From CAZEHS01 sp964511875 (GTDB taxonomy: Bacteria; Bacillota; Clostridia; Peptostreptococcales; Acidaminobacteraceae), in NCBI GenBank assembly GCA_964511875.1, contig CAZEHS010000010.1, forward strand, positions 1 through 57,594: DNA of 57,594 nucleotides. The letters run 5' to 3'. Under the pieces are notes generated by a model. That model saw only the letters and a program-made list of their open reading frames with translations. It had not been told where the DNA came from and searched no databases. Numbering within the stretch: the first letter of the stretch is position 1; the number at the start of each line of letters is the position of its first letter. This document shows, piece by piece, positions 1-8,673 of the stretch. Made by a program: the position numbers and the translations under genes.

Positions 1-2
1 AA

Positions 3-272
3 CAGAAAAAAGGCGCCATTGAGGAATTTGAAAAAGGTGGCCGAGCTGATCTGGCGGACCAAGCCCGGGATGAGATTAAAATCCTTATGGCTTATTTGCC
101 GGAACCCCTGACTGCTGAGGAATTGAAAGCTATCATTCTGAAAGCTGTTCAGGATACAGGAGCTGCATCCGTCAAGGATATGGGCAAGGTCGTATCGACT
201 GTCATGCCTCAGGTAATTGGCAGAGCAGATGGTAAGACGATATCAGATATGGTCAAATCGCTTCTGTCTTAG
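3..272 (+). CDS. yqeY: GatB/YqeY domain protein, C-terminal part (5' end outside window)
   Basis: The frame is open from the first bases of the window, so only the C-terminal ~89 residues are seen. They include the EEFEKGGR and YLPEPLT signatures typical of YqeY, a small protein related to the tail domain of the amidotransferase subunit GatB. An ATG at 87 lies inside the domain and is not a real start. The gene ends just before an intrinsic terminator (290-322), so it closes an upstream operon. YqeY is thought to act in tRNA-related metabolism, but its role is poorly defined. Confidence 0.85.
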   Translation, partial: QKKGAIEEFEKGGRADLADQARDEIKILMAYLPEPLTAEELKAIILKAVQDTGAASVKDMGKVVSTVMPQVIGRADGKTISDMVKSLLS

Positions 273-289
273 CACACAGCACCCAAGCT

Positions 290-322
290 GTCCGGTGTAA
301 ACCGGACGGTTTTTCGTTTTTT
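290..322 (+). terminator. Intrinsic terminator after yqeY
   Basis: A 7-bp stem GTCCGGT/ACCGGAC with a GTAA loop (290-307) is followed by a T-rich tract at 310-322. It separates yqeY from the phoH operon. Confidence 0.85.
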
Positions 323-412
323 GGCAGGATAAATGTGAGCCATTCTACACAACTGTGATAAAATGAAGGGAAAGAAATTTCCCTGTATCAGTTGAACAGG
401 GTGACGGGGGTC

Positions 413-1408
413 TTGCTTTTGGCAGCTAATACGGTAAAACGAATAGAAATAGATAACCTTTCGGTATTACGAACACTTTTTGGGAATCTTGACGTCAATG
501 TCAGGAAAATCGAAGACGCTTTCGGAGTTCAAATCAACTCCCGGGATGGCGAGATCACCATCGGGGGTCCTGCGGGACAGGTGGAAGCCGTTGAGAAGCT
601 TTTGAGGGATCTGCTCCAGCTCCTGCGTTCCGGAGAAAAACTGGATGAGCATAAGGTTGACTATGCAATCCAACTTGGTTTGGAGAGAAAGACGGAAAAA
701 CTGATTGAGCTTTTGGACCAGGTAATCTGTGTCACGAGCAAGGGTCGTCTGATCAAGCCTAAAACCTCAGGTCAGCATGTGTACTACCAGTCCATCATGA
801 AAAGGGACGTCACCATCGGCATCGGACCGGCTGGAACAGGCAAGACGTTCCTGGCGGTAGCGATGGCAGTACGGGCATTCAAGAATCAGGAAGTGAGCCG
901 GATCATCATTACCAGGCCTGCTGTAGAAGCCGGCGAAAATCTGGGCTTCCTGCCAGGGGACTTGCAAAGCAAGGTGGATCCGTATCTTCGTCCTCTTTAT
1001 GATGCCCTTTACGAAATACTTGGCATGGACACCTACCTGATGTACAAGGAGAAGGGTCTTATTGAAGTCGCCCCTTTGGCATATATGCGGGGAAGAACCC
1101 TTGATAATGCTTTTATCATACTGGATGAAGCTCAGAACACCACAATCAACCAGATGAAGATGTTCCTGACCAGATTCGGATATGGATCAAAGGTAGTGGT
1201 CAACGGGGATATCACGCAGCAGGATCTGCCGGATGGAAAGATAAGCGGTCTTGTGAATGCTCTTGAAGTTCTTAAGGATATTTCCGAAATCGGTTTTGTA
1301 GCTCTTACGGAGCAGGATGTAGTGCGGCATCGGTTAGTCAAGCGGATAATCACTGCTTATGATTCCTATGAAAAGAAGGAAAAGCCAAACGTCACACACA
1401 GAAGGTAA
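413..1408 (+). CDS. phoH: PhoH family ATPase
   Basis: Cytoplasmic PhoH-like P-loop NTPase, usually encoded next to ybeY and era and linked to RNA/ribosome metabolism. An N-terminal KH-like part is followed by the PhoH ATPase core with Walker A GPAGTGKT, the ITRPAVEAGE motif, Walker B FIILDEAQN and a GDITQQD sensor motif. Start choice is uncertain because there is no ATG near the N-terminus. In-frame TTG codons lie at 392, 413 and 419, and the G-rich GACGGGGG at 403-410 best serves 413 or 419. First gene of a tight operon running to about 8370. Confidence 0.9.
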   Translation: MLLAANTVKRIEIDNLSVLRTLFGNLDVNVRKIEDAFGVQINSRDGEITIGGPAGQVEAVEKLLRDLLQLLRSGEKLDEHKVDYAIQLGLERKTEKLIELLDQVICVTSKGRLIKPKTSGQHVYYQSIMKRDVTIGIGPAGTGKTFLAVAMAVRAFKNQEVSRIIITRPAVEAGENLGFLPGDLQSKVDPYLRPLYDALYEILGMDTYLMYKEKGLIEVAPLAYMRGRTLDNAFIILDEAQNTTINQMKMFLTRFGYGSKVVVNGDITQQDLPDGKISGLVNALEVLKDISEIGFVALTEQDVVRHRLVKRIITAYDSYEKKEKPNVTHRR

Positions 1409-1412
1409 GGCT

Positions 1413-3491
1413 ATGATGAAATACCGTTGGAATTCAGGGGGTGCAAGAAAATTCTTTTCGACACGTATCCTGATCATCTTGTTTATCCTGGCCTGCAGCG
1501 GATGTGTGCTGACGTTTTTCTCACTTAATCTTGACCAGGGTAAATACCGTTATCATGCCGGTGAAATCACAAAAGAAACACTTATTGCCTCAAAGGCCAT
1601 AGTGGATGCCGAAAGTACTGAAAATCTTCAGGAACAGGCGCTGAAATCAATTCTTCCCGTAGAATACGTGGAGCCTGTCATCCTCATAGAGGTAAAGAAA
1701 GAACTTGATCGCGTATTTACCGCCGTCAGAAATGCTCTTGAGGCATTCCCTGAGGATCCTGAACTGGTGACTGCGCTGCTGATGGATACTTCTTTTACCG
1801 GCGGCTTTCAATTTGAAAAGGCTGAAGCGGAGGCGTTGGCTGAAACAAATTTGAGAATAATCACTGCACTTCAGCAGGATCTGACAGATCTTCTGAGTCA
1901 GAGTCTTGCGAATGGTGTCACGGACAGCCAATTAGAGGTTGAAAAGACAAAAATATCTCAGGCCGTAGATACACTCAGAGAATATAAGGGTCCAATACGA
2001 TCATTCGGAGCACGTGCAGCTTCCAAGCTGCTTAGATCCAATCGGTTCGTGGACCAGAAGGTGACAGAACTCCGTAAAGAAGAAGCCAGAAATGCCGTTG
2101 AACCGGTGATGATCTCCAAAGGTGCAGTAATCGCCTCTGCCGGGACTCTTCTTAATGAAAGTCATATCAATCTTCTGCTTGAAGCGGACATGCTGGTGCA
2201 GGAGTCCGGCGAACGAAGTCTTCAGCTCCTGGGTGCCGCCCTGCTGATTTTTCTTGCCGTGATCTATCTTACCGCGTACTTCTACAGTCAGGGGGGGATC
2301 CTGCGAGAACCTCGCCTGATCTATCTGATAGGCATCCTGATGGTATCGATGCTTGGAATCGCATTATTAAGCAAAGGCATATCGCCCTGGCTCTATCCTT
2401 TCGGCTTTTTTCCCATGCTGGTGACACTTCTGGTGGATTTCAGAACAGCTGCCATCCTGAACGCATTTCTCTGTCTGCTGATAGCAGCCTTCTTTAAAGT
2501 TGATCCCAGCCTGGCGGTGCTTTACTGGTTCGCCGGCTTTTCCTCTGCGATCAGTATCAGGCGGGCTGAGCAAAGGAGCTCGCTTTTTCTGGCAGGACTC
2601 GCAGGCTCTGTGGTGGGTGTGTTATTGGTATTCGGGATGGGATTCGCTTCGGGAGACGGGTTCCAGGACCTGCTCTACAGGGGAGCCTTTACTGGAATCG
2701 CCGGAATCGTCAGTTCCATTCTGTTGCTTGGTTCCATGCCTGTATGGGAGATAGGATTCAAGATTCTTACTCCAATCACACTGCTCGAGCTCTCAAATCC
2801 GAGTCATCCTCTTTTGAAGAAGCTTCTTGTAGAAGCGCCAGGCACCTACCATCACAGTATTCTGGTGGGAAACCTCAGTGAATCCGCAGCACACGCAATC
2901 GGTGCCAATGCGCTTCTGACGAGAGTCGGTTCGTTCTATCATGACATCGGGAAGATGAAAACTCCGCAGTATTTTGTGGAGAATCAGCTGGGCGGCTATA
3001 ATCCTCATGATTCGCTGTCTCCTGAAATCAGTGCCAAGCTAATCCGCGACCATGTTGAAATCGGTTTAAGGCTGGCAGCGGAATACCACCTGCCCAGAGA
3101 AATCATGGACATAATAGAACAGCACCACGGAAACACACTGATCCGCTACTTCTATCATAAGGCTTCTCTGGAAGCTGAAGCGGGCGACCTGGATACGGAT
3201 AAGTATTCCTATAGCGGAAAAACACCCAGAACCCGAGAGGCGGCAATCATCATGCTTGCTGATTCAGTGGAAGCGGCCGTGAGAAGCCTGCCGGATATAA
3301 GGACTGAATCCGTGAAGTCAATGATTGCAAAGGTGTTTGAAGAGAAGCTTACAACCGGTCAACTGTCACAGAGTCCCTTGACGTTTTCTGATCTGACGAC
3401 TATTGCTGAACGATTTGAAGCGATTTTGGCCGGCGTGTATCACGAGCGGATCCAATACCCTGAAATCAAAGCAATCACACAGGAGGAATGA
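1413..3491 (+). CDS. pgpH: HD-domain membrane phosphodiesterase, 7TM-7TMR-HD family (PgpH-like)
   Basis: About 692 residues: an N-terminal membrane anchor, a long extracellular 7TMR-HD region, about seven hydrophobic segments in the middle, and a cytosolic HD domain with TYHHS, FYHDIGK and EQHHG motifs that bind the metals. PgpH-type enzymes hydrolyse cyclic di-AMP. The start at 1413 is chosen because GAAGGTAAGG sits just upstream; an in-frame ATG further upstream would overlap phoH and lacks a ribosome site. The 3' end overlaps ybeY by four bases (ATGA), which suggests translational coupling. Confidence 0.9.
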   Translation: MMKYRWNSGGARKFFSTRILIILFILACSGCVLTFFSLNLDQGKYRYHAGEITKETLIASKAIVDAESTENLQEQALKSILPVEYVEPVILIEVKKELDRVFTAVRNALEAFPEDPELVTALLMDTSFTGGFQFEKAEAEALAETNLRIITALQQDLTDLLSQSLANGVTDSQLEVEKTKISQAVDTLREYKGPIRSFGARAASKLLRSNRFVDQKVTELRKEEARNAVEPVMISKGAVIASAGTLLNESHINLLLEADMLVQESGERSLQLLGAALLIFLAVIYLTAYFYSQGGILREPRLIYLIGILMVSMLGIALLSKGISPWLYPFGFFPMLVTLLVDFRTAAILNAFLCLLIAAFFKVDPSLAVLYWFAGFSSAISIRRAEQRSSLFLAGLAGSVVGVLLVFGMGFASGDGFQDLLYRGAFTGIAGIVSSILLLGSMPVWEIGFKILTPITLLELSNPSHPLLKKLLVEAPGTYHHSILVGNLSESAAHAIGANALLTRVGSFYHDIGKMKTPQYFVENQLGGYNPHDSLSPEISAKLIRDHVEIGLRLAAEYHLPREIMDIIEQHHGNTLIRYFYHKASLEAEAGDLDTDKYSYSGKTPRTREAAIIMLADSVEAAVRSLPDIRTESVKSMIAKVFEEKLTTGQLSQSPLTFSDLTTIAERFEAILAGVYHERIQYPEIKAITQEE

Positions 3492-3958
3492 ATGCCGTGG
3501 AATTGATCATCGATAATGAACAGGAACTCTTTTCTGATATTCATCCGTTCGAGTCCCTCATCAAGGATGCGGTATTGAAGAGTCTTGAGATTGAAGGTGT
3601 CACGACAGATCTTGAAATCAGTATCCTGTTGGTAGACAATGCAGGTATCCGTGAGATCAACAGGGATCACCGCCAAATCGATAAAGTAACCGATGTGCTC
3701 TCCTTCCCTCAATTCAACAGCAAGGAAGAGCTGGCTGCTGTTCGCAACGCCGCACTGGGTGATATTGTGATATCGTTGGAAAAAGCCAGGGAGCAGGCTG
3801 ATGAGTACGGTCATTCCCTTGAACGGGAGATCGGATTCCTTACTGTACACAGTATGCTTCATCTATTGGGTTATGATCACGATACTGAAGAGCGGACATC
3901 GGACATGCAGGCTCATGAAAAGGATATACTCAATGTCATGCAGCTGACGAGGGATTGA
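3488..3958 (+). CDS. ybeY: Endoribonuclease YbeY (rRNA maturation factor)
   Basis: 156 residues, normal length. The zinc-binding signature HSMLHLLGYDH (H-x3-H-x5-H) near residue 118 is diagnostic of YbeY, a metal-dependent RNase for 16S rRNA 3' end maturation and ribosome quality control. It also has the conserved NxxxRxIDKVTDVLSFP segment. Strong AGGAGG site at 3480-3486, overlapping the end of pgpH. The order phoH-pgpH-ybeY-dgkA-cdd-era is standard in Firmicutes. Confidence 0.95.
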   Translation: MNAVELIIDNEQELFSDIHPFESLIKDAVLKSLEIEGVTTDLEISILLVDNAGIREINRDHRQIDKVTDVLSFPQFNSKEELAAVRNAALGDIVISLEKAREQADEYGHSLEREIGFLTVHSMLHLLGYDHDTEERTSDMQAHEKDILNVMQLTRD

Positions 3959-3959
3959 T

Positions 3960-4664
3960 ATGCCGGTACGTAAAATGATCGACAGCTTCAACTATGCACT
4001 GGACGGGGTCATATTCGCTCTCAGGACTCAACGGAATATGCGGATCCATTTGCTCATATCGATCCTGCTTATCCTGCTGGGAGTCAATTTTGCGCTGAGC
4101 CGTACGGAGATCATGGCTCTAACCTTCTGTGTCACGCTGGTTTTTGTGACTGAAATGATCAATACAGCCATAGAGTCCGCTATCGATCTTTTCACCCGCG
4201 AGTATCACGAACTGGCAAAAATCGCCAAGAACGTAGCTGCGGGGGCAGTACTGATTTCTGCGGTCAACGCAACGCTGATCGGATATCTGGTATTCGTCGA
4301 TAAGCTCATGGCCCAATCCAAGCAGACGGTTCAGAGCATCAGAGCCGTCACGACCCATCAGATTTTCATCGTGCTTCTGCTGGTCATGATCACAGTTATT
4401 TTTGTAAAATTCAGAACCGGTTCAGACAGCTACTTCCGAGGGGGTTTTCCCAGCGGTCATGTGGCTCTTGCGTTTTCGATGCTTACCTTCATAATAATGG
4501 AGTCGAGCAATCCGATTGTTGTCCTGATGGCGTCACTGATTGCACTGCTGGTTGCCCAAAGCCGTTATGAGGCAAGGATCCATAATTTGTTCCAAATAGT
4601 CGCAGGAGGCCTTTTAGGCTCGCTGATGACTCTGCTGGCCTACAAAATCTTATTTCTAAGATGA
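3960..4664 (+). CDS. dgkA: Undecaprenol/diacylglycerol kinase fused to a PAP2-type phosphatase domain
   Basis: 234 residues with two membrane domains. Residues ~1-115 are a DgkA-type prokaryotic lipid kinase with the TEMINTAIESAIDL catalytic helix; in Gram-positives it phosphorylates undecaprenol. Residues ~125-234 are PAP2-like, with the PSGH motif (GGFPSGHVALAF) and a C3-like motif SRYEARIHNLFQ. The usual Asp of C3 (SR-x5-H-x3-D) is Gln here and the classic KxxxxxxRP motif is not obvious, so phosphatase activity is uncertain. It starts one base after the ybeY stop. The fusion joins a lipid kinase with a possible lipid phosphatase. Confidence 0.88.
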   Translation: MPVRKMIDSFNYALDGVIFALRTQRNMRIHLLISILLILLGVNFALSRTEIMALTFCVTLVFVTEMINTAIESAIDLFTREYHELAKIAKNVAAGAVLISAVNATLIGYLVFVDKLMAQSKQTVQSIRAVTTHQIFIVLLLVMITVIFVKFRTGSDSYFRGGFPSGHVALAFSMLTFIIMESSNPIVVLMASLIALLVAQSRYEARIHNLFQIVAGGLLGSLMTLLAYKILFLR

Positions 4665-5737
4665 GGGAACGAATGAGAAAACTGATGTTGTTGATTGCGG
4701 CAGCCCTATTGATTCTGATGCTCCCGGGATGCGGGATTACAGGGAGTCCTGAAATACCTGAAGAGACAGTATCCACGGAAACACCGGTACAGCCTCCTCC
4801 GCCGGAACCTGAGCCTGTTATCCCTGAAGTGGGTTCATTGCTCAATGGATTGCCGCTGGATGATCAAGCGAAATTCCGACGGCCGATAGCTGTAATGCTG
4901 GATAATCAGGTAAAGGCAAGGCCCCAGGCCGGACTCTCAGAAGCGGATGTAGTGATAGAGGCAATGGCGGAAGGTGAAATAACCCGGTATATGGCGATCT
5001 TCCAAAGTAAGGACCCAGAGATAATCGGTCCGGTCCGGAGCGCAAGACCCTATTTTATTGAGAAGGCCATGGAGTATGATGCATACTATGTCCATGTTGG
5101 AGGAAGCACCCAGGCCCTGAGTGATGTCAGGAAGCAGGGTATCGCTGATATTGACGCCCTTCGTGAGGGGAGAGTGACCTTCTGGCGTAAGAGCCACAAG
5201 AAGGCGCCGCACAATATGTACACCAGTCCCGAGGCGATTCGCAACGCTGCGGTTGCACGGAAGTATAAAACGGAATGGGACAGCATACCCCAGACATTCA
5301 GTAATGAGGATACACCCACAGGCGGCACGGCTTTCAGTCAGGTGGATCTGCATTTTAAGGGCCCGGGGAAGGGTGATTCCACCGGCTACACCCCTGTATT
5401 CAGCGTTTCTCAGGCTGATTCGCGCATGATGCGGTCGGTCAACGGCAAACCTCATCTGGATGAGACGACACAGGAACCTCTGTACGCTGAGAACCTTATA
5501 ATACAGAAAGCGGACCACCGGGTCATTGATTCAGAAGGCCGTCTGGATGTGGATCTGGTGGGAGACGGAACCGGATTCTACTGCAGCGCCGGTGAATACT
5601 GGCCAATCACGTGGACAAAGAAAAGCCCGGAAACACCTACAGTTTACAGTCTGGTCGATGGTACCCCTCTGATGATGAAGCCTGGAAAACTCTGGGTAGA
5701 AATTTTCCCGACCAAAAAAAACATTGAGTTCAAATGA
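4661..5737 (+). CDS. DUF3048 domain lipoprotein (YerB-like)
   Basis: 358 residues. Signal peptide with lipobox LPGC at about residue 24 (LMLPGCG), then a Pro/Glu-rich linker and a DUF3048 domain containing RPIAVMLDNQ, ARPQAGLSEADVV and GPVRSARPYF. It is expected to be anchored outside the membrane. The family is common in Firmicutes and its function is not established. It overlaps the end of the dgkA-PAP2 gene by four bases, placing it in the same operon. Confidence 0.85.
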   Translation: MRERMRKLMLLIAAALLILMLPGCGITGSPEIPEETVSTETPVQPPPPEPEPVIPEVGSLLNGLPLDDQAKFRRPIAVMLDNQVKARPQAGLSEADVVIEAMAEGEITRYMAIFQSKDPEIIGPVRSARPYFIEKAMEYDAYYVHVGGSTQALSDVRKQGIADIDALREGRVTFWRKSHKKAPHNMYTSPEAIRNAAVARKYKTEWDSIPQTFSNEDTPTGGTAFSQVDLHFKGPGKGDSTGYTPVFSVSQADSRMMRSVNGKPHLDETTQEPLYAENLIIQKADHRVIDSEGRLDVDLVGDGTGFYCSAGEYWPITWTKKSPETPTVYSLVDGTPLMMKPGKLWVEIFPTKKNIEFK

Positions 5738-5761
5738 AGCAACTGATGATAGGAGAGACAC

Positions 5762-6175
5762 ATGACACACGATCAACTGATTCAAATAGCAAATGATACG
5801 ATCAAGTACGCATATGCCCCATACAGCCATTACCGAGTCGCGGCTGCACTCCTTACGGAAAGCGGCGAAGTATTCACCGGTGTGAATATTGAGAATGCCT
5901 CATATGGCGCGACCATTTGTGCCGAGCGTGTTGCGGTCTTCAAGGCCGTATCGGCCGGTCAGAATTCGTTCAAGGCACTGGCGCTGGTGACTGGTCAGGA
6001 TGATTTCCCGACCCCCTGCGGAATGTGCCGTCAGGTCCTGATTGAATTCGGGAACCCTGAAATGGAAATAATCCTCTGGAATTCACAGAAAAAAGAAGTA
6101 CATCGTTTAGGAGATCTGTTGCCCCTGAGTTTCACGGGGAGTAACCTGCTGGAAGGAGCAAATCATGGCATTTAA
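5762..6175 (+). CDS. cdd: Cytidine deaminase
   Basis: 137 residues, typical for the homotetrameric form. Zinc-site motifs are present: the first ligand Cys and catalytic Glu in CAERVAVFKA, and the paired Cys in PCGMCRQVL. It deaminates cytidine and deoxycytidine for pyrimidine salvage. Start ATG follows GGAGAGA. The 3' end overlaps era, its usual neighbour. Confidence 0.95.
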   Translation: MTHDQLIQIANDTIKYAYAPYSHYRVAAALLTESGEVFTGVNIENASYGATICAERVAVFKAVSAGQNSFKALALVTGQDDFPTPCGMCRQVLIEFGNPEMEIILWNSQKKEVHRLGDLLPLSFTGSNLLEGANHGI

Positions 6176-7058
6176 ATCAGGATTCGTAACGATAGTCGGA
6201 CGTCCAAACGTCGGCAAATCGACTCTTCTCAACCGTCTGGTTGGCGAAAAGATTGCAATTACAACAGATAAACCCCAGACCACCCGTAACCGCATACAGG
6301 GTATCTATAATGATGATGAGAGTCAGATCGTATTCCTGGACACCCCGGGAATCCATAAGCCAAGGCACAAGCTGGGGCAGTTCATGGTGGATTCGGCGAC
6401 ACGCACATTCAACGAAGTGGACCTGATCCTGCTTATGATGGATGAATCTCCGGAAATAGGGCCTGGAGACCGTTACATTCTGGAAATGATGGAGCATGTG
6501 AAAACTCCTGTCATTCTGATCATCAACAAGCTCGATCTCATCGCACCGGACAAATTCAAGAAGCTTTATGACACTTATGCAGCCATGCCGTTCATCAAAG
6601 AGGTCCTTGCGCTTTCTGCAGTGAAAGATGAGAATGTAGACCCCCTGATGAAGCGCATTAAGGATTACATGGAGGAGGGACCTGCCTACTTCCCAACTGA
6701 CATGGTGACGGACCAGCCGGAAAGAGTTCTTGTAGCGGAACTTATCCGAGAAAAAGCGCTTATGTACCTGGAAGAGGAAATTCCTCATGGGATAGCGGTC
6801 GAAATAGAGCAGATGAAGCTTCGGCCGGATGGTCGGATCATCGATATCAGTGCGGTGATAGTCTGTGAGAAGGATTCCCACAAGGGGATCATCATCGGGA
6901 AACAGGGGCGAAAGCTCAAAGGCATCGGGAAAAGCGCACGAGAGGACATGGAGGCGCTGCTTGGAACCAAGGTGTTCCTGCAGCTTCATGTAAAAGTTCG
7001 GAGCGGATGGCGTGACAATGAAGGGCTGCTGAAAAACTACGGCTTCCGAAACGAGTAG
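6165..7058 (+). CDS. era: GTPase Era
   Basis: 297 residues. N-terminal GTPase with G1 GRPNVGKS, G3 DTPGIHKP and G4 NKLD, and a C-terminal KH domain with GKQGRKLKGIG that binds the 3' end of 16S rRNA. Essential 30S assembly factor. Ribosome site GGAAGGAG lies within the end of cdd. Confidence 0.97.
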   Translation: MAFKSGFVTIVGRPNVGKSTLLNRLVGEKIAITTDKPQTTRNRIQGIYNDDESQIVFLDTPGIHKPRHKLGQFMVDSATRTFNEVDLILLMMDESPEIGPGDRYILEMMEHVKTPVILIINKLDLIAPDKFKKLYDTYAAMPFIKEVLALSAVKDENVDPLMKRIKDYMEEGPAYFPTDMVTDQPERVLVAELIREKALMYLEEEIPHGIAVEIEQMKLRPDGRIIDISAVIVCEKDSHKGIIIGKQGRKLKGIGKSAREDMEALLGTKVFLQLHVKVRSGWRDNEGLLKNYGFRNE

Positions 7059-7063
7059 AGGTC

Positions 7064-7804
7064 ATGTATCTTGAAACCGATGCTATCGTGCTGGGCAGAA
7101 AAAAAATTACAGAATCGGATGTGAGTCTGGTTTTATTCACCCGGAAAGCGGGTAAGATACAGGCAATTGCCAACGGTGCCCGTAATCCACGCTCGCGGCT
7201 GATGTCAGTGGCTCACCCCTTCGTCTACGGAGAATTCTCATTCAGCAGAACCAAGGATACATGGAGGCTGAATCAGGCACAGATCACGGAATCCCATTAT
7301 ATACTCCGTGAAAACCTTGACCGGCTGTCGCTGGGGAGCTATCTCCTGGAGCTGACTGAAGCTGTAATTCAGGAGAATCAGACCAATAATCGGTTATTTG
7401 ATCTGCTTCTGGAAAGTTTATCTTTGATTAAAACCATGGATAATGGTTATAATAGACTTAGAGCGGCATTTGAGCTAAAGGTGTTCCTGCTCAGTGGAAT
7501 CCGGCCACGGTTGGATTCCTGTGTCATCGGCGGTGAACCCTATACAGGCGGAAATTGGTTTTTTAGCGCGGTAGAAGGGGGGCTTGTATGTCCCGGCTGC
7601 AGTGAAGGGATTGAAACCATAGAAGCGGATGAGGTTTTTACCAGACTTCTCAGGTTCTTATCGGAAGCATCCCTGACCACCATCATGCAGACCCGGATCA
7701 GCCGTTCTTTGTTGGCAAAAGCCCTTTGGCTGAACAGACAGTACATCAGAGCACACTTGACAGAAAGGCCATTCAAAAGTCTTGATCTTTTAAAAAACGA
7801 ATGA
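7064..7804 (+). CDS. recO: DNA repair protein RecO
   Basis: 246 residues: an N-terminal OB fold (LETDAIVLGRKKITESD) and a helical C-terminal half. RecO loads RecA with RecR in gap repair and anneals single strands. Many RecO proteins have a four-Cys zinc site (C-x2-C...C-x2-C). Here the second pair is present (LVCPGC), but the first is CVIG with only one Cys, so the site may be incomplete. It begins six bases after era and its stop overlaps an ATG of the next reading frame. Confidence 0.93.
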   Translation: MYLETDAIVLGRKKITESDVSLVLFTRKAGKIQAIANGARNPRSRLMSVAHPFVYGEFSFSRTKDTWRLNQAQITESHYILRENLDRLSLGSYLLELTEAVIQENQTNNRLFDLLLESLSLIKTMDNGYNRLRAAFELKVFLLSGIRPRLDSCVIGGEPYTGGNWFFSAVEGGLVCPGCSEGIETIEADEVFTRLLRFLSEASLTTIMQTRISRSLLAKALWLNRQYIRAHLTERPFKSLDLLKNE

Positions 7805-7821
7805 ATCGGAGGAGATTACCT

Positions 7822-8370
7822 ATGATTACACTGGAAATGATTGATCAGGTAAGAGAACGGGCGGATGTTTCCTACAAGGATGCGAAAGAGGCATTAGAGG
7901 CCACCGGCGGAGATCCAGTTGAAGCAATCATCCTGTTGGAATCCCGGAAGCAAAAGGGAATAGGCGATAACTTCACTGAAATGGGCAATGAAATCATGGA
8001 TACCCTGAAGTCTTTGATCAAGAAGGGAAATCTGACACGGATCACTCTTGAAAAGGAAGGGAAATCAGCAGTCGATATCCCGATTGTAGCAGGAGCCCTT
8101 GGCGCTGTTTTCTTCACACCTGCTACTGTGGCCGCTATCATCGCATCACTCGTCGCTGGCTACCAGCTCAAGATCGTCAAGGATGACGGCAGCATCATCG
8201 ACATCAAGGATATGACTGAAGACACGATTCAGACAGTCAAGTCACGGGTTGATGAGATCAAGACCCGTCTCAGCAAAACAAAAGAAGAAGTAGAAGAAGA
8301 AATCCTCAGCGAAGAAGAGGGAATCGATATTGAAATAAAAGAATCCGATGAAGAGCGTCAGGATCACTAA
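7822..8370 (+). CDS. DUF4342 domain protein with UBA-like N-terminus
   Basis: 182 residues. An N-terminal UBA/TS-N-like three-helix part (residues 1-42, VSYKDAKEALEATGGD) resembles the ubiquitin-associated fold of EF-Ts. It is followed by the DUF4342 region, with a hydrophobic segment (PIVAGALGAVFFTPATVAAIIASLV) that may be membrane-associated, and a very acidic, Lys-rich tail. The start at 7822 is preferred over an in-frame ATG at 7801 because GGAGGA (7808-7813) sits 8 nt before it. Last gene of the housekeeping operon; function unknown. Confidence 0.8.
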   Translation: MITLEMIDQVRERADVSYKDAKEALEATGGDPVEAIILLESRKQKGIGDNFTEMGNEIMDTLKSLIKKGNLTRITLEKEGKSAVDIPIVAGALGAVFFTPATVAAIIASLVAGYQLKIVKDDGSIIDIKDMTEDTIQTVKSRVDEIKTRLSKTKEEVEEEILSEEEGIDIEIKESDEERQDH

Positions 8371-8375
8371 GTCAG

Positions 8376-8405
8376 TTGACGGAACCGTTTTGTTTGTGAT
8401 AGAAT
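8376..8405 (+). promoter_or_regulatory. Sigma-A promoter of the T-box leader
   Basis: TTGACG (8376-8381), an 18-nt spacer and TAGAAT (8400-8405) with an extended TG before the -10. Transcription would start near 8412, just ahead of the T-box. Confidence 0.7.
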
Positions 8406-8411
8406 GACTCA

Positions 8412-8617
8412 AATTAAACATGGCAGGCAGTGACGAAGAAGAGTACCGTGTTATGGATGCTTGAGAGAGCCGGGATTGGTGAGAACCGGTGCATTCATGC
8501 TTGGGAAGGGCGCTTTAGAGCCTTATGCAACAAAGTGGGTGCCCAGCGGGCATCAACAAGGGTGGAACCGCGGAGTCTTTCGTCCCTTTTTATAAGGGAT
8601 GGAGGACTCTTTTTTTG
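8412..8617 (+). promoter_or_regulatory. Glycyl T-box riboswitch leader
   Basis: The hallmark T-box sequence AAGGGTGGAACCGCG is at 8558-8572. Directly after it is a terminator stem (GAGTCTTTCGTCCC, 8573-8586, pairing with GGGATGGAGGACTC, 8596-8609) and a T run to 8617. Stem I features upstream include GACGAAGAAGAGTA (K-turn side) and the GAGAGCC..GGTGAGAACCGGTGC arm. A GGC at 8509-8511 is a plausible glycine specifier, but its exact position needs folding. Uncharged tRNA-Gly would stabilise the antiterminator and turn on glyS. Short reading frames through this leader are not genes. Confidence 0.93.
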
Positions 8618-8673
8618 TACCCGGAAAATCAAATTCGACAGTGTTTAATGTATTTCGAGAGAGGAGAATCAAT

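Noticed and set aside
8430..8648. Open frames through 8430-8800
   Set aside because: They run through the T-box leader and its terminator and have no ribosome site or protein-like content.
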